From contig JBEKIF010000003.1 of NCBI GenBank assembly GCA_050011895.1, positions 67,159-131,158 of the forward strand: a stretch of DNA of 64,000 nucleotides. The letters run 5' to 3'. Within the stretch, counting starts at the first letter, position 1, and every line of letters starts with the position of its first letter. Origin of the DNA: DATBGO01 sp050011895 (GTDB lineage Bacteria; Actinomycetota; Actinomycetes; Streptosporangiales; Streptosporangiaceae). Below are positions 7,484 through 15,793 of the stretch, piece after piece. The notes below the pieces were generated by a model. It was given only the letters and a program-made list of their open reading frames with translations. It was not told where the DNA came from and ran no database searches. The position numbers were made by a program, and so were the translations under genes.

Positions 7484-8904
7484 CTACGGCATCGACGGCG
7501 CCGCTAGCGATGCCGACGCCGCCAGGCGCCGCCCGGAATGATCTTGCCGAGCCAGCCGCTGGCGCCGGGCCCGGCCTGTCGCCGGGACGGCGGGCCCTGC
7601 TGGCCGCCGTGCTGCCCGGCGCCGATGTCCTGGCGCTGGCCGCGGCGGCCGGAGTGTTCTGGGCCGTGATCGGGCGGCCCGGCTGGCCGGAAGCCGGCTA
7701 TTGCTGCGCCGCGCTGGTCGCGCTCTCCGTGAGCGGACTGCACCGGCTGCGCATCTGCCTGCGGATGTCGGACCAGACTGGCCGCATCCTTGCGGCCGTC
7801 CTTGGTCCGGTGCTCATCCTGCTGCCGTCGGTGCCCGGCCCGGACGCGCTGCGCCTCGTCCTGTGGTCAGCCGGGCTTGTGCTGGCGGCCAGGGCCGCGG
7901 CCTGCACCGCGCTGCGTGCTGCCCGGCGCCGGGGTCACCTAGCCGAACCGGCGCTGCTGGTCGGTGCGGGCCAGACCGGTCAGCGGCTCGCCGCCCTGCT
8001 GCGCGAGCACCCAGAGCTCGGCCTGCGGCCGCGGGGCTACCTCGACGTTGCCTCGCTGGCAGCCGGGCTGGACCTGCCGGTCCTTGGTCAGCCCGGCGAG
8101 CTCGCGGAGGTGGTCGCGGGGCACGGCATCGGGCGGGTCGTCGTGTGCTTTCCCGGCGGCCGGGACGAGGACATGGTCACCGTGCTGCGGCAGTGCCGGA
8201 GCCTGGGCGTGGACACCTGCGTGGTGCCGCGGCTGCACGAGATAGCCGCCGCGGTGCCCCGCGCCTGCCTGGATGAGATCTGGGGCATTCCGCTGGTGCC
8301 GCTGCGGCCCGGCCACGGGATCGTAGCCACAGCGCTCAAGCGCACGTTCGACATTGCCGGGGCTGCCGTCCTCCTTGCGCTGGCCGCCCCGCTGCTGGCC
8401 GTGCTCGCCCTGATGATCAAGCTGGGAAACACCGGTCCCGTATTGTTCCGCCAGGTCCGGGTCGTCGGGACCGCCAGGCTCGCCAAGATCCTCAAGCTGC
8501 GGACCATGGCCGAGCGCAGCAACTCGGATACGTGCTGGGTGGTGCCGACATTCGAGCTCACCCCGCTGGCCCGCTGGCTGCGCAGCACGCATCTGGACGA
8601 GCTTCCGCAGCTGGTCAACGTGCTGCACGGGGATATGTCGCTAGTCGGGCCGCGGCCCGAGCGCCCCTATTTCACCGAGCGGCTCGGGCGCGAGATTCCC
8701 CGCTACGACGACCGGCACCGGATGCGCAGCGGGCTCACCGGCTGGGCTCAGGTACACGGCCTGCATGGCGACACCTCTGTCCACGAGCGGGTGCGCCTCG
8801 ACAACGCCTACATCGAGAACTGGTCGATCTGGCTCGACGCCGTGATTCTGGCCGCGACCTTCACCTCCCTCCTCGGCCTGCGCCGGCCGGGCAAGGCCCG
8901 GTGA
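7480..8904 (+). CDS. Polyprenyl-phosphate sugar phosphotransferase (exopolysaccharide initiation)
   Basis: A 474-residue membrane enzyme that starts a glycan by moving a sugar-1-phosphate from UDP-sugar to undecaprenyl phosphate. The N-terminal half has several hydrophobic helices and a CoA-binding-like Rossmann region (LLVGAGQTGQRLAALL). The C-terminal bacterial sugar transferase domain starts near residue 285 with a membrane hairpin and shows FRQVRVV, KLRTM, LDELPQLVNVLHGDMS and LVGPRPE, all family signatures. The start GTG 7480 overlaps a 39-codon leader; ATG 7510 is a possible alternative. Its presence marks the operon as a lipid-linked glycan pathway. Confidence 0.92.
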   Translation: MTTASTAPLAMPTPPGAARNDLAEPAAGAGPGLSPGRRALLAAVLPGADVLALAAAAGVFWAVIGRPGWPEAGYCCAALVALSVSGLHRLRICLRMSDQTGRILAAVLGPVLILLPSVPGPDALRLVLWSAGLVLAARAAACTALRAARRRGHLAEPALLVGAGQTGQRLAALLREHPELGLRPRGYLDVASLAAGLDLPVLGQPGELAEVVAGHGIGRVVVCFPGGRDEDMVTVLRQCRSLGVDTCVVPRLHEIAAAVPRACLDEIWGIPLVPLRPGHGIVATALKRTFDIAGAAVLLALAAPLLAVLALMIKLGNTGPVLFRQVRVVGTARLAKILKLRTMAERSNSDTCWVVPTFELTPLARWLRSTHLDELPQLVNVLHGDMSLVGPRPERPYFTERLGREIPRYDDRHRMRSGLTGWAQVHGLHGDTSVHERVRLDNAYIENWSIWLDAVILAATFTSLLGLRRPGKAR

Positions 8905-8908
8905 GCAG

Positions 8909-9049
8909 ATGGAGCAGTTCCCGGGATCGGACATGACAGTCACCGAGGAATACGACCTGCGCGCGCTGACGGGCCGGTTGCCGTCAGCTCGCGCCTGCTA
9001 CTGGATCGGGCAGCCCGCCGTCGGCGCTGCCGGAAAGGACCTGCCTTGA
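8909..9049 (+). CDS. Candidate 46-residue coupled small ORF
   Basis: This frame starts 4 bases after the sugar transferase stop and ends in TGA at 9047-9049, overlapping the TTG start of the next glycosyltransferase (TTGA). The ribosome-binding site is weak (GGTGAG). The peptide, beginning MEQFPGSDMTVTEEYD, is acidic at its N-terminus and has a CYW motif. No family is recognised. Its exact fit between two genes suggests it is translated, but a chance open frame in GC-rich DNA is possible. Confidence 0.4.
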   Translation: MEQFPGSDMTVTEEYDLRALTGRLPSARACYWIGQPAVGAAGKDLP

Positions 9050-10314
9050 AGGTTCTGCACGTCATCACCGGACTGGGGGTCGGTGGCGCGGAGATGCAGC
9101 TACGCTCAGCTCTCCAGCACACCCGGCATGAGTGCGACGTGGTGACGCTTTACAACCCGGGGCCGGTCGCGGAAATGATCCGCGGCGACGGTGCCCGGGT
9201 TGGTGATCTGGGCATGACGCGCAACACGCAGCTGCGGGCGCTGTGGGAGCTGCGCCGGATCATCCGGGCCGGCGGTTATGACGTCGTGCACTGCCACCTG
9301 TACCGGTCGCAGGTCTACGGGCGGACGGCCGCGTGGCTGGCTGCCGTCCCGGTCGTGGTGAGCACCGAGCACTCGATCGGCGAGACGCACCTGGAGCGCC
9401 GGAAGATGACGGCGGGGGTCCGGGCACTGTATCTGGCCACCGAGCGGCTCTCCGACGCGACGATCGCGGTGTCGGAGACGGTCCGGGACCGGATGATCAA
9501 CTGGGGCGTCCGGGACTCCCGGATCGTCGTCATCCCCAACGGCGTCGATCTGGGCCGGGTCGCGTTCGATCCCGCGGCGCGGGCCAGGATCCGCGCGGAG
9601 CTGGGCATCGGCGCCGACGACTACGTGCTAGGCGTCCTGGGCCGCCTGGACCCGAACAAGCAGTTCAATCTTGTCATCGAGGCCGCTGCCCCGCTGCTGG
9701 GCGACAACACCAAACTGCTGGTGGTCGGCAAGGGCGATGAGCGGTCGCGCCTGGAAGAGGTGGCAGCCCGGTGCGAGGTGACCGGGCGGGTGATCTTCGC
9801 AGGGGAACGCCACGACGTCGCGGCGATGCTGTCGGCGATGGACCTGTTCGTCGCCTCCTCAGCGCAGGAGACGTTCGGCCTGTCGGTGCTTGAGGCGCTC
9901 GCCAACGGCGTTCCCGTCCTGTACACGACCTGCCCCGCCCTGACCGGGCTGGAAGTGAGCAGGGCGCTGCAGGTACCGTCCACCGTCCCCGGCATCCGGG
10001 CGGCCATGGCCGACGAGGTACGTGCCGGGCAGCGTGACCGGCTGCCCGAGCCCGCCATCGAGAAGGCGTACGGCATCAGCGCTGTCACCAATCGAATTGA
10101 CGACCTCTACGATCAGCTCGCGGCGCGCCGCAGCTGGCGCACCCTGGCCGCCCGGCTGCGCCGGCCCGCGGTCGCCGGACGCGGGCCGGCGCCCAGCACG
10201 GCCAGCCTGCCGCCGCGGGATGAACTAGCCAGCGCGGCGGCCGCCGGGCCGGCGCCGGTCAGCACGCCGGCCAGCCCGGCGCCATTGCCATTGCCAGTGA
10301 AGGGTGAGCGATGA
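9046..10314 (+). CDS. Glycosyltransferase family 4
   Basis: A 422-residue GT-B retaining glycosyltransferase. The N-terminal MKVLHVITGLGVGGAEMQ is the typical acceptor-side glycine loop. The C-terminal donor domain shows VLGVLGRLDPNKQ, LLVVGKGDERSRLE and the EX7E motif QETFGLSVLEALANGVPV. About 60 Ala/Pro-rich residues follow the catalytic domains. The start is TTG 9046, preceded by GGAAAGGA and overlapping the small ORF stop. It should add a sugar to the lipid-linked intermediate on the cytosolic side. Donor and linkage are unknown. The stop overlaps the next gene (ATGA). Confidence 0.92.
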   Translation: MKVLHVITGLGVGGAEMQLRSALQHTRHECDVVTLYNPGPVAEMIRGDGARVGDLGMTRNTQLRALWELRRIIRAGGYDVVHCHLYRSQVYGRTAAWLAAVPVVVSTEHSIGETHLERRKMTAGVRALYLATERLSDATIAVSETVRDRMINWGVRDSRIVVIPNGVDLGRVAFDPAARARIRAELGIGADDYVLGVLGRLDPNKQFNLVIEAAAPLLGDNTKLLVVGKGDERSRLEEVAARCEVTGRVIFAGERHDVAAMLSAMDLFVASSAQETFGLSVLEALANGVPVLYTTCPALTGLEVSRALQVPSTVPGIRAAMADEVRAGQRDRLPEPAIEKAYGISAVTNRIDDLYDQLAARRSWRTLAARLRRPAVAGRGPAPSTASLPPRDELASAAAAGPAPVSTPASPAPLPLPVKGER

Positions 10315-11297
10315 GGGTCTTCGTCACCGGCGCCGCCGGGTTCATCGGATCGCATTTGGTCGAGGCCCTGCTAGCAGCGGGGAACGAGGTGACCGGGCTT
10401 GATGATCTGAGCACCGGGCGGGTGGAGAACCTGCCCGCGGTCACCCGGGACCCGGGATTCCGGCTCGTGCAGGGCTCGATCCTGGACCAGGGCCTGGTAA
10501 CTGACCTGACCGCCGGATGTGACCAGGTCTACCATCTGGCCGCTGCTGTCGGCTCGTTCGTCATTCGCGACCGGACGCTGGAGAGCCTGCGCACCAATAT
10601 CCACGGCACCGAGAACGTCGTCGACGCCGCTGCCCGGCATGGCGCAGTCCTGCTTGCCGCATCCACCAGCGAGATCTACGGCAAGAACCCCAAGACTGGC
10701 CTGTGTGAGGATGACGACCGCATCATCGGCTCCCCGCTGAAGTCCCGCTGGAGTTATGCCGAAGCCAAGGCGATTGATGAGAGCCTGATCGACGCGTACT
10801 GCCGTGAGCGCGGCCTGCGCGCCGTTATCATCAGGTTCTTCAATACCGTCGGCCCGCGGCAGACCGGCCGCTACGGCATGGTGATACCGCGGTTCACCCG
10901 GCAGGCTCTCGACGGTAAGACGCTGACCGTGTTCGGCACCGGCGAGCAGATCAGGTGCTTCTGCCACGTGCTGGATGTCATCCCGGCGCTCACTCGGCTG
11001 ATGGCCACCCCGGCCGCCTATGGCCGGGCCGTCAATCTCGGCAACGACCAGCCGGTCTCCATCAACGGCCTGGCCCAGCGGATCATCGCCGCAACGGGGT
11101 CGAGCAGCACCATCAGCCACACGCCTTACCTCGACGCCTACGGGCCCGGCTACGAGGACATGCAGCGCCGGATCCCAGATTGCACGCTGGCGAATAAGCT
11201 CGTCGGGTTCGCGCCGCAGCGGACCCTCGATGACGTCATCCGTTCGGTCATCGAAGATCAGGAGGCTAGCCAGCCTTTTGCAGCCGCCGCCTCATGA
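10311..11297 (+). CDS. NAD-dependent nucleotide-sugar epimerase/decarboxylase (extended SDR)
   Basis: A 328-residue extended short-chain dehydrogenase. The NAD loop VTGAAGFIGSH, the STSEIYG strand and the catalytic Tyr149-x3-Lys153 (SYAEAKAIDE) are present. RFFNTVGPRQ and FGTGEQIRCFCHVLDV are seen in both UDP-glucose 4-epimerases and UDP-glucuronate decarboxylases. With a UDP-sugar dehydrogenase five genes upstream, decarboxylation or epimerisation of the uronic product is plausible but not proven. The start overlaps the GT4 stop by 4 bases (ATGA). Confidence 0.88.
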   Translation: MRVFVTGAAGFIGSHLVEALLAAGNEVTGLDDLSTGRVENLPAVTRDPGFRLVQGSILDQGLVTDLTAGCDQVYHLAAAVGSFVIRDRTLESLRTNIHGTENVVDAAARHGAVLLAASTSEIYGKNPKTGLCEDDDRIIGSPLKSRWSYAEAKAIDESLIDAYCRERGLRAVIIRFFNTVGPRQTGRYGMVIPRFTRQALDGKTLTVFGTGEQIRCFCHVLDVIPALTRLMATPAAYGRAVNLGNDQPVSINGLAQRIIAATGSSSTISHTPYLDAYGPGYEDMQRRIPDCTLANKLVGFAPQRTLDDVIRSVIEDQEASQPFAAAAS

Positions 11298-11313
11298 TCG
11301 CAGGACCACCCCG

Positions 11314-12597
11314 GTGCGCGCAGAGTCCGCTGAATCTCAGCAAGGCCGGGCAGGCCAGCGCGCTCTGGCGGGACAGCTGGGGCGGCTGCGCCGCAAGAGC
11401 CGGCGGCCGGTGCTCACCGTGGCCGACCAGCCGGAGCCGTCAGCCGCGCCGCCGGAGACCGATGCCCGGCAGCGCCGGCGGCGGCATCAGGTCACCGGCA
11501 GTGCCTGGCTTGCCGTCATCCCCGCTGGCATCGTCGCGGTGGCGCTGACCGTGCACGCCGTCAACGGATCGCACCAGATTGTTCCGGCGCCTCGTGTCGT
11601 GGTGGCGTCGCTGCCGTACTGGAACCTCAGCCAGGGCACTGCCGCCGTCCTGGCGAACCGGCAGGCCGTCAGCGAGGTCTCCCCGTGGATATACGGGCTG
11701 GCCAGCGACGGCCACGTCGTGCTGGACCCCGGGGTCAGCAAGCCTGCTCTGAGCAGGTCACTCAGCCAGCTGCGGGCCCGTGGCCTGCCGCTGGTGCCCA
11801 CTATCGCGAACGTCAATGCGCACGGCAACTGGGCCTACCCGCCGGTGGCCCGCATCCTGCACGACCCGGTCCTGATGGCGCGGCACGTTGCCGCCATCGT
11901 CGCGCTGGCGGACTCCGGCCATTACGCGGGGATCGACATTGACTACGAAGACCTGCGGGCCGGCGACCGGCAGGACTTCACCGCCTTCGTCACCCGGCTG
12001 GCCACCGCGCTGCACGCCCAGCGGAAGATCCTGTCGGTCGCGCTGTTCGCCAAGGCCACTGACGCCGGGTACGCGCCGCGCAACCTGGCGCAGGACTACG
12101 CGGCCATCGGCAAGGTCGCCGACCAGGTGCGGCTGATGGGCTACGACTACCACTGGTCCACCTCGCCGCCCGGGCCGATAGCCCCGGTCAGCTGGCTCAA
12201 GAGCGTGCTCAGTTACGCCAAAACGCAGCTGCCCGCAGCCAAGATCATCTTGGGCGTACCGGAGTACGGCTACGACTGGTCCCGCGGTCACGGCGTCGGG
12301 ATCGCCTGGCCTCAGGCGATGCAGCTGTCCCGGCAGCCCGGGGTGCAGCTGCACTACAGCACGGCCAGTCAGGCTCCCTGGTTCAGCTATACCGATGCGG
12401 CGGGCCGCCAGCACACGGTGTGGTTCGAGGATGCGGAAAGCTCCCGCGCAAAGTTCAGGCTGGCCCAGGCAGCCGGAATCGGCGGTGTCTACCTCTGGAT
12501 GTACGGCAGTGCGGATCCTGGCATCTGGCCGACTTTGCGGCAGGCGCTGCCGGCCGGCCCGCACACCCCCGTTCCGGCCGCCCGGAGAGCGTCATGA
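11314..12597 (+). CDS. Membrane-anchored glycoside hydrolase family 18
   Basis: 427 residues from GTG 11314, which matches the start of meaningful sequence; longer frames run into the epimerase gene. A basic N-terminal region of about 70 residues is followed by one membrane helix (WLAVIPAGIVAVALTVHA), leaving the catalytic domain outside. The GH18 signature GIDIDYED is intact, with Asp208, Asp210 and the acid Glu212. The beta-barrel motifs QVRLMGYDYHW and LGVPEYGYDW resemble spore-coat YaaH-type and chitinase-like enzymes. It likely cuts beta-1,4- or beta-1,6-linked GlcNAc chains. Its stop overlaps the GT2 synthase start (ATGA), so hydrolase and synthase are made together. Confidence 0.88.
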   Translation: MRAESAESQQGRAGQRALAGQLGRLRRKSRRPVLTVADQPEPSAAPPETDARQRRRRHQVTGSAWLAVIPAGIVAVALTVHAVNGSHQIVPAPRVVVASLPYWNLSQGTAAVLANRQAVSEVSPWIYGLASDGHVVLDPGVSKPALSRSLSQLRARGLPLVPTIANVNAHGNWAYPPVARILHDPVLMARHVAAIVALADSGHYAGIDIDYEDLRAGDRQDFTAFVTRLATALHAQRKILSVALFAKATDAGYAPRNLAQDYAAIGKVADQVRLMGYDYHWSTSPPGPIAPVSWLKSVLSYAKTQLPAAKIILGVPEYGYDWSRGHGVGIAWPQAMQLSRQPGVQLHYSTASQAPWFSYTDAAGRQHTVWFEDAESSRAKFRLAQAAGIGGVYLWMYGSADPGIWPTLRQALPAGPHTPVPAARRAS

Positions 12598-14054
12598 TGC
12601 CCTGGTGGGGGATCGCGCTGCTCGTCTTCGGCGCCAACGTCGCGCTGTGGGGCACGGTCGGCCTGATCCGGCTCGTGGACCAGGAGGTACGCCGGCTGAT
12701 CAGGCTGGGTCGGGCAAGGCAGCCGGAAAACGTCGTCGCACTGCGGCATGACCCGGCGGGGCGGCGAGCCCGGCAGAGCCACCTGACCGTGGACGATGTC
12801 GCCGTGCTGATCCCGGCGCACAACGAGGGCGCCGTCATCGAGGACAGCCTCGAGGCGATCACGAAGCTGGTGCCGCGCAAGAACATCCATGTGGTGTCCG
12901 ACGGGTCGACCGACGACACTCTCGAGAAGGCCATGGGCGCCGGCGTCAAGGCGATCAAGACCCGGCGCAACGTCGGCAAGGCGGGAGCACTGGCCGAAGC
13001 CGTCGAGCGCTTCAAGCTCGTGGAGCGGTTCCCGGTTGTGATGCTGCTGGACGCCGACACCAGGGTCCAGCCTGGCTACTTCAAAGCGGCGCTGCCATTG
13101 TTCGACTCGCGCCGCGTGGTCGCTGTCGCGGGCTGCGTGCGGACCGATACCCGCCGGATGCTCTCGCCAGTCGGCAACATGCTGACAGGGCACCGGATGC
13201 GGATATACGCGGTAGGCCAGCGGGTGCTGAAGTTCGGCCAGACGTCGCGGTTCCTGAACGCGACGCCGATCGTTCCCGGCTTTGCCAGCATCTACCGGAC
13301 GGCCGTGCTGCCGAGAATGAACATGAATCCCCCGGGCCTGGTGATCGAGGACTTCAACATGACGTTCGAGGTCTACCAGCGGCAGCTGGGCAAAGTGGGC
13401 TTCACGCTCGGCGCGGTGGCCGTGACCCAGGACCCCGATAACTTCCGCGACTATATCCGCCAGACCAGGCGCTGGGCCCTTGGCCTCTGGCAGACGGTGC
13501 GGCGGCACCCGCCGCGGCTGAACCTGTTCACTGCCATGCTCGCGCTCATGCTGACGGAACTGATCACCTCGAGCCTGCTCTTCGTCATCCTGCCGCCGAT
13601 TGTTGCCGTGCTCATCCTGCCTGATCTGTTCGGCGGCGCGCTGACCTGGCCCGTTTTCGGCTCCGTCTACGCTGTGGTGTCAGCGCACGTGTCGCTGTCC
13701 AGGATCGCCTTGGGGGTGGCGATTCCCGACCTCGTCATCACCTGCCTGGTGGCGGCGGTCGAACGGCGGCCGCGGCTGCTGCTGTCAGCGGTCTTCTTCC
13801 CGTTCATGCGGGTGCTTGACGCGGCCATCGGGCTCTACGCCATCCCGCTAGCGTGGCTGGCCAGCTCCAACGGGGTCTGGAAGAGCCCGGCCAGGCGCCG
13901 GGCCAGGGCCGGAGCGGTCGCCGCCGGCTCGCCCATACGGCCGGCGGTGCCGCAGACGGCCCGGCCGGGGACGGCACTGCCCGACGCCGCTGCCCTGGCC
14001 CCGGCGGCAGTATCTACCGCCTGGGAGGAGCAAGGCCAGCAAGCTTCGGGCTGA
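12594..14054 (+). CDS. Membrane GT2 polysaccharide synthase (poly-GlcNAc synthase-like)
   Basis: 486 residues from ATG 12594, overlapping the GH18 stop. One N-terminal membrane helix precedes a processive GT2 domain: VLIPAHNEGAVIEDSL, the first acidic motif SDGSTDD, DxD at LLDADTR (near residue 153), VIEDFNMT, and QTRRW, the QxxRW product-channel motif. Several C-terminal membrane helices follow. This is the plan of IcaA/PgaC-type synthases that polymerise GlcNAc from UDP-GlcNAc and extrude the chain, although chitin- or hyaluronan-like products are possible. It is probably the core polymerase of the locus. It ends 2 bases from the stop of the convergent NodB-fold gene. Confidence 0.9.
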   Translation: MMPWWGIALLVFGANVALWGTVGLIRLVDQEVRRLIRLGRARQPENVVALRHDPAGRRARQSHLTVDDVAVLIPAHNEGAVIEDSLEAITKLVPRKNIHVVSDGSTDDTLEKAMGAGVKAIKTRRNVGKAGALAEAVERFKLVERFPVVMLLDADTRVQPGYFKAALPLFDSRRVVAVAGCVRTDTRRMLSPVGNMLTGHRMRIYAVGQRVLKFGQTSRFLNATPIVPGFASIYRTAVLPRMNMNPPGLVIEDFNMTFEVYQRQLGKVGFTLGAVAVTQDPDNFRDYIRQTRRWALGLWQTVRRHPPRLNLFTAMLALMLTELITSSLLFVILPPIVAVLILPDLFGGALTWPVFGSVYAVVSAHVSLSRIALGVAIPDLVITCLVAAVERRPRLLLSAVFFPFMRVLDAAIGLYAIPLAWLASSNGVWKSPARRRARAGAVAAGSPIRPAVPQTARPGTALPDAAALAPAAVSTAWEEQGQQASG

Positions 14055-14056
14055 GC

Positions 14057-15679
14057 TCAGTCGCCGCCGGTGAAGGTCGGCCTGGTTCCGCCGGCTACCG
14101 CTGCTTCGTCGGCCTGCTCGGCCTGCTCGGCCCGTGAGTACCTGAGGTACCGGTACTGCCCGCGGGCGATGAGGCCGACGGCTACGATCACCGCTGCCAG
14201 CCCCCCCAGGAGCACGATCATCTTGTGACTCCTGGCGGGCGCGAGGCTGTACTGCGTGGTGGTGATCGTGGCGGCGGACATCGCCGTCAGGCCGAAGCTC
14301 ACCGCGGTTGCCCCGGATGGGGTTTGCGGCGTCGTCCAGGCCGCCTGCTTCCAGGAAGCGGTGGCGGGGAAGGTGGCACTGGTAGTCCAGTACGCCCAGG
14401 CACCTACGGAGTTCCGGTAGTAAAGCTCAAGCTGAACGGGCTGATCGGATTTGTACCAGACTCCCGCGGTGTAAGCGTGGCCTGCCAGCGCCGCCGGCGC
14501 GCACTGGCCGAGGTCCAGAGCGGGCATCAGCTTCGCGTTGCCCGAGCCCAGCCTGGTGATGTGCACGGCTTCAGCCGCTTCCCCGTGCGGTCCGCCGGTC
14601 CGCTCATAGGAGAACGTGGCAGCAGTCCCGCCGTAGACGGCCTGCTGGTAGCACGCTGGGACGCCGCTGCCCGTCTTGGCGGCCAGTTTCGCATTGGCGA
14701 TGCCCGGAGGCGGGATCGGGCTGGCGCGCGGCCCGGCCACCGGCGGGCGCACCGGTCCGCCGATCACCTGACGGATCGTCCGCACCACCGTGCCGTGCGC
14801 GGCCTGCCCGCGCAGCCAGCTGGCGACCTCGCCGAGAAGGCCCGGCGTCACCCCCAGAGGGCAGTTCTGCGGGCACACGGCGTGGATCGTGAAGATGACC
14901 CAGCCGCCGCCATGTGCCTGCGCGCCCTGGACAATGGACTCGTAGGTACCCGCTGACCATGTTGTATTGACCGAATTCACTTCAATGGGGGTGCGCACGT
15001 CGAACGGATCCTGCGGCGGCATGCTCTCAGCCCAGGCGCAGGTCTGGCACAGTCCCGCGCCCCTCAGCTGCCCGGTGCCGAGCCCGGAGTTGTATCCGCA
15101 CTGCCGGGTGAGTTCCTGCATCTGCCTGGTGACCGTCGCGTACGGATAGGCGAAATCGGTCGGCCGGAATCCCCACCGGAACAGATTCGACCTGTCATCG
15201 CAGATTTCCCGCGCTGCCTCGGCAGCCGGCAGGCCGGCCAGCTGCTGGTGCAGCACGCTGAGGCCGCCGATCTCGTTGCCACTAGCGGCGAGCGCCCGGA
15301 CATCACCGATCGTCAGGTAAGGCGAGGTCGCGCGGCACTGCGCCTGGCTCTGCATGCACACCAGGCCCGAGGGGACAAAATACGTCGCGCGCATGCCGTA
15401 CTGCCGGAGTATCGGCGCAGCCGCCATCTGCGAGGCGAGCCCGCCGCCCCAGGCAAACGAGACGATGGTTCTGGCAGCATCCGGGGGACCCGGTCCCCGC
15501 GCGGCGCTGCCCCGGTCGCTGGTGCCGCCCGAGCGCGCGGGCGGCACGGCCGCCCTGCTGTCGGCAGTCAGCCACACGGCACCGGGCTGGCCGGCTCGTG
15601 CCGGGCCCGCCGCTGACCCGAGCGCGGCCACCGCGAGGCTGGCGAGCAAGGCCGCCGCGACGGACATCAGCTGTCTCAT
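14057..15679 (-). CDS. Membrane-anchored NodB-fold protein with degenerate active site
   Basis: 540 residues. A signal peptide (MRQLMSVAAALLASLAVAAL, cut near residue 29) precedes a polysaccharide-deacetylase fold, seen in MRATYFVPSG and FRPTDFAYPY. A jelly-roll-like C-terminal region (HAYTAGVWYKSDQPVQLELYY) resembles carbohydrate-binding modules. One membrane helix near residue 505 anchors it. The metal motif TFDDG is replaced by FAWGG (residues 75-79), and the paired-histidine motif keeps only His144. It is therefore probably a glycan-binding or structural relative rather than a deacetylase. It converges on the GT2 synthase with a 2-base gap, so mutual read-through is likely. Confidence 0.8.
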   Translation of the reverse strand: MRQLMSVAAALLASLAVAALGSAAGPARAGQPGAVWLTADSRAAVPPARSGGTSDRGSAARGPGPPDAARTIVSFAWGGGLASQMAAAPILRQYGMRATYFVPSGLVCMQSQAQCRATSPYLTIGDVRALAASGNEIGGLSVLHQQLAGLPAAEAAREICDDRSNLFRWGFRPTDFAYPYATVTRQMQELTRQCGYNSGLGTGQLRGAGLCQTCAWAESMPPQDPFDVRTPIEVNSVNTTWSAGTYESIVQGAQAHGGGWVIFTIHAVCPQNCPLGVTPGLLGEVASWLRGQAAHGTVVRTIRQVIGGPVRPPVAGPRASPIPPPGIANAKLAAKTGSGVPACYQQAVYGGTAATFSYERTGGPHGEAAEAVHITRLGSGNAKLMPALDLGQCAPAALAGHAYTAGVWYKSDQPVQLELYYRNSVGAWAYWTTSATFPATASWKQAAWTTPQTPSGATAVSFGLTAMSAATITTTQYSLAPARSHKMIVLLGGLAAVIVAVGLIARGQYRYLRYSRAEQAEQADEAAVAGGTRPTFTGGD

Positions 15680-15793
15680 TGACCCGTACGAATCCCAGCC
15701 GGAAGCAAGGCCGTCCCCGCAAGGCCCGCACGACCGACAGCTATCAGGTAGCCAGCCGGAACCGCCGGAACTCGCATGTCCGGAGCTCGCATG

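Noticed and set aside
11294..11548. An 84-codon frame whose ATG overlaps the epimerase stop (ATGA)
   Set aside because: It overlaps the GH18 N-terminus in another frame and has shadow composition. The GH18 GTG at 11314 explains the region.
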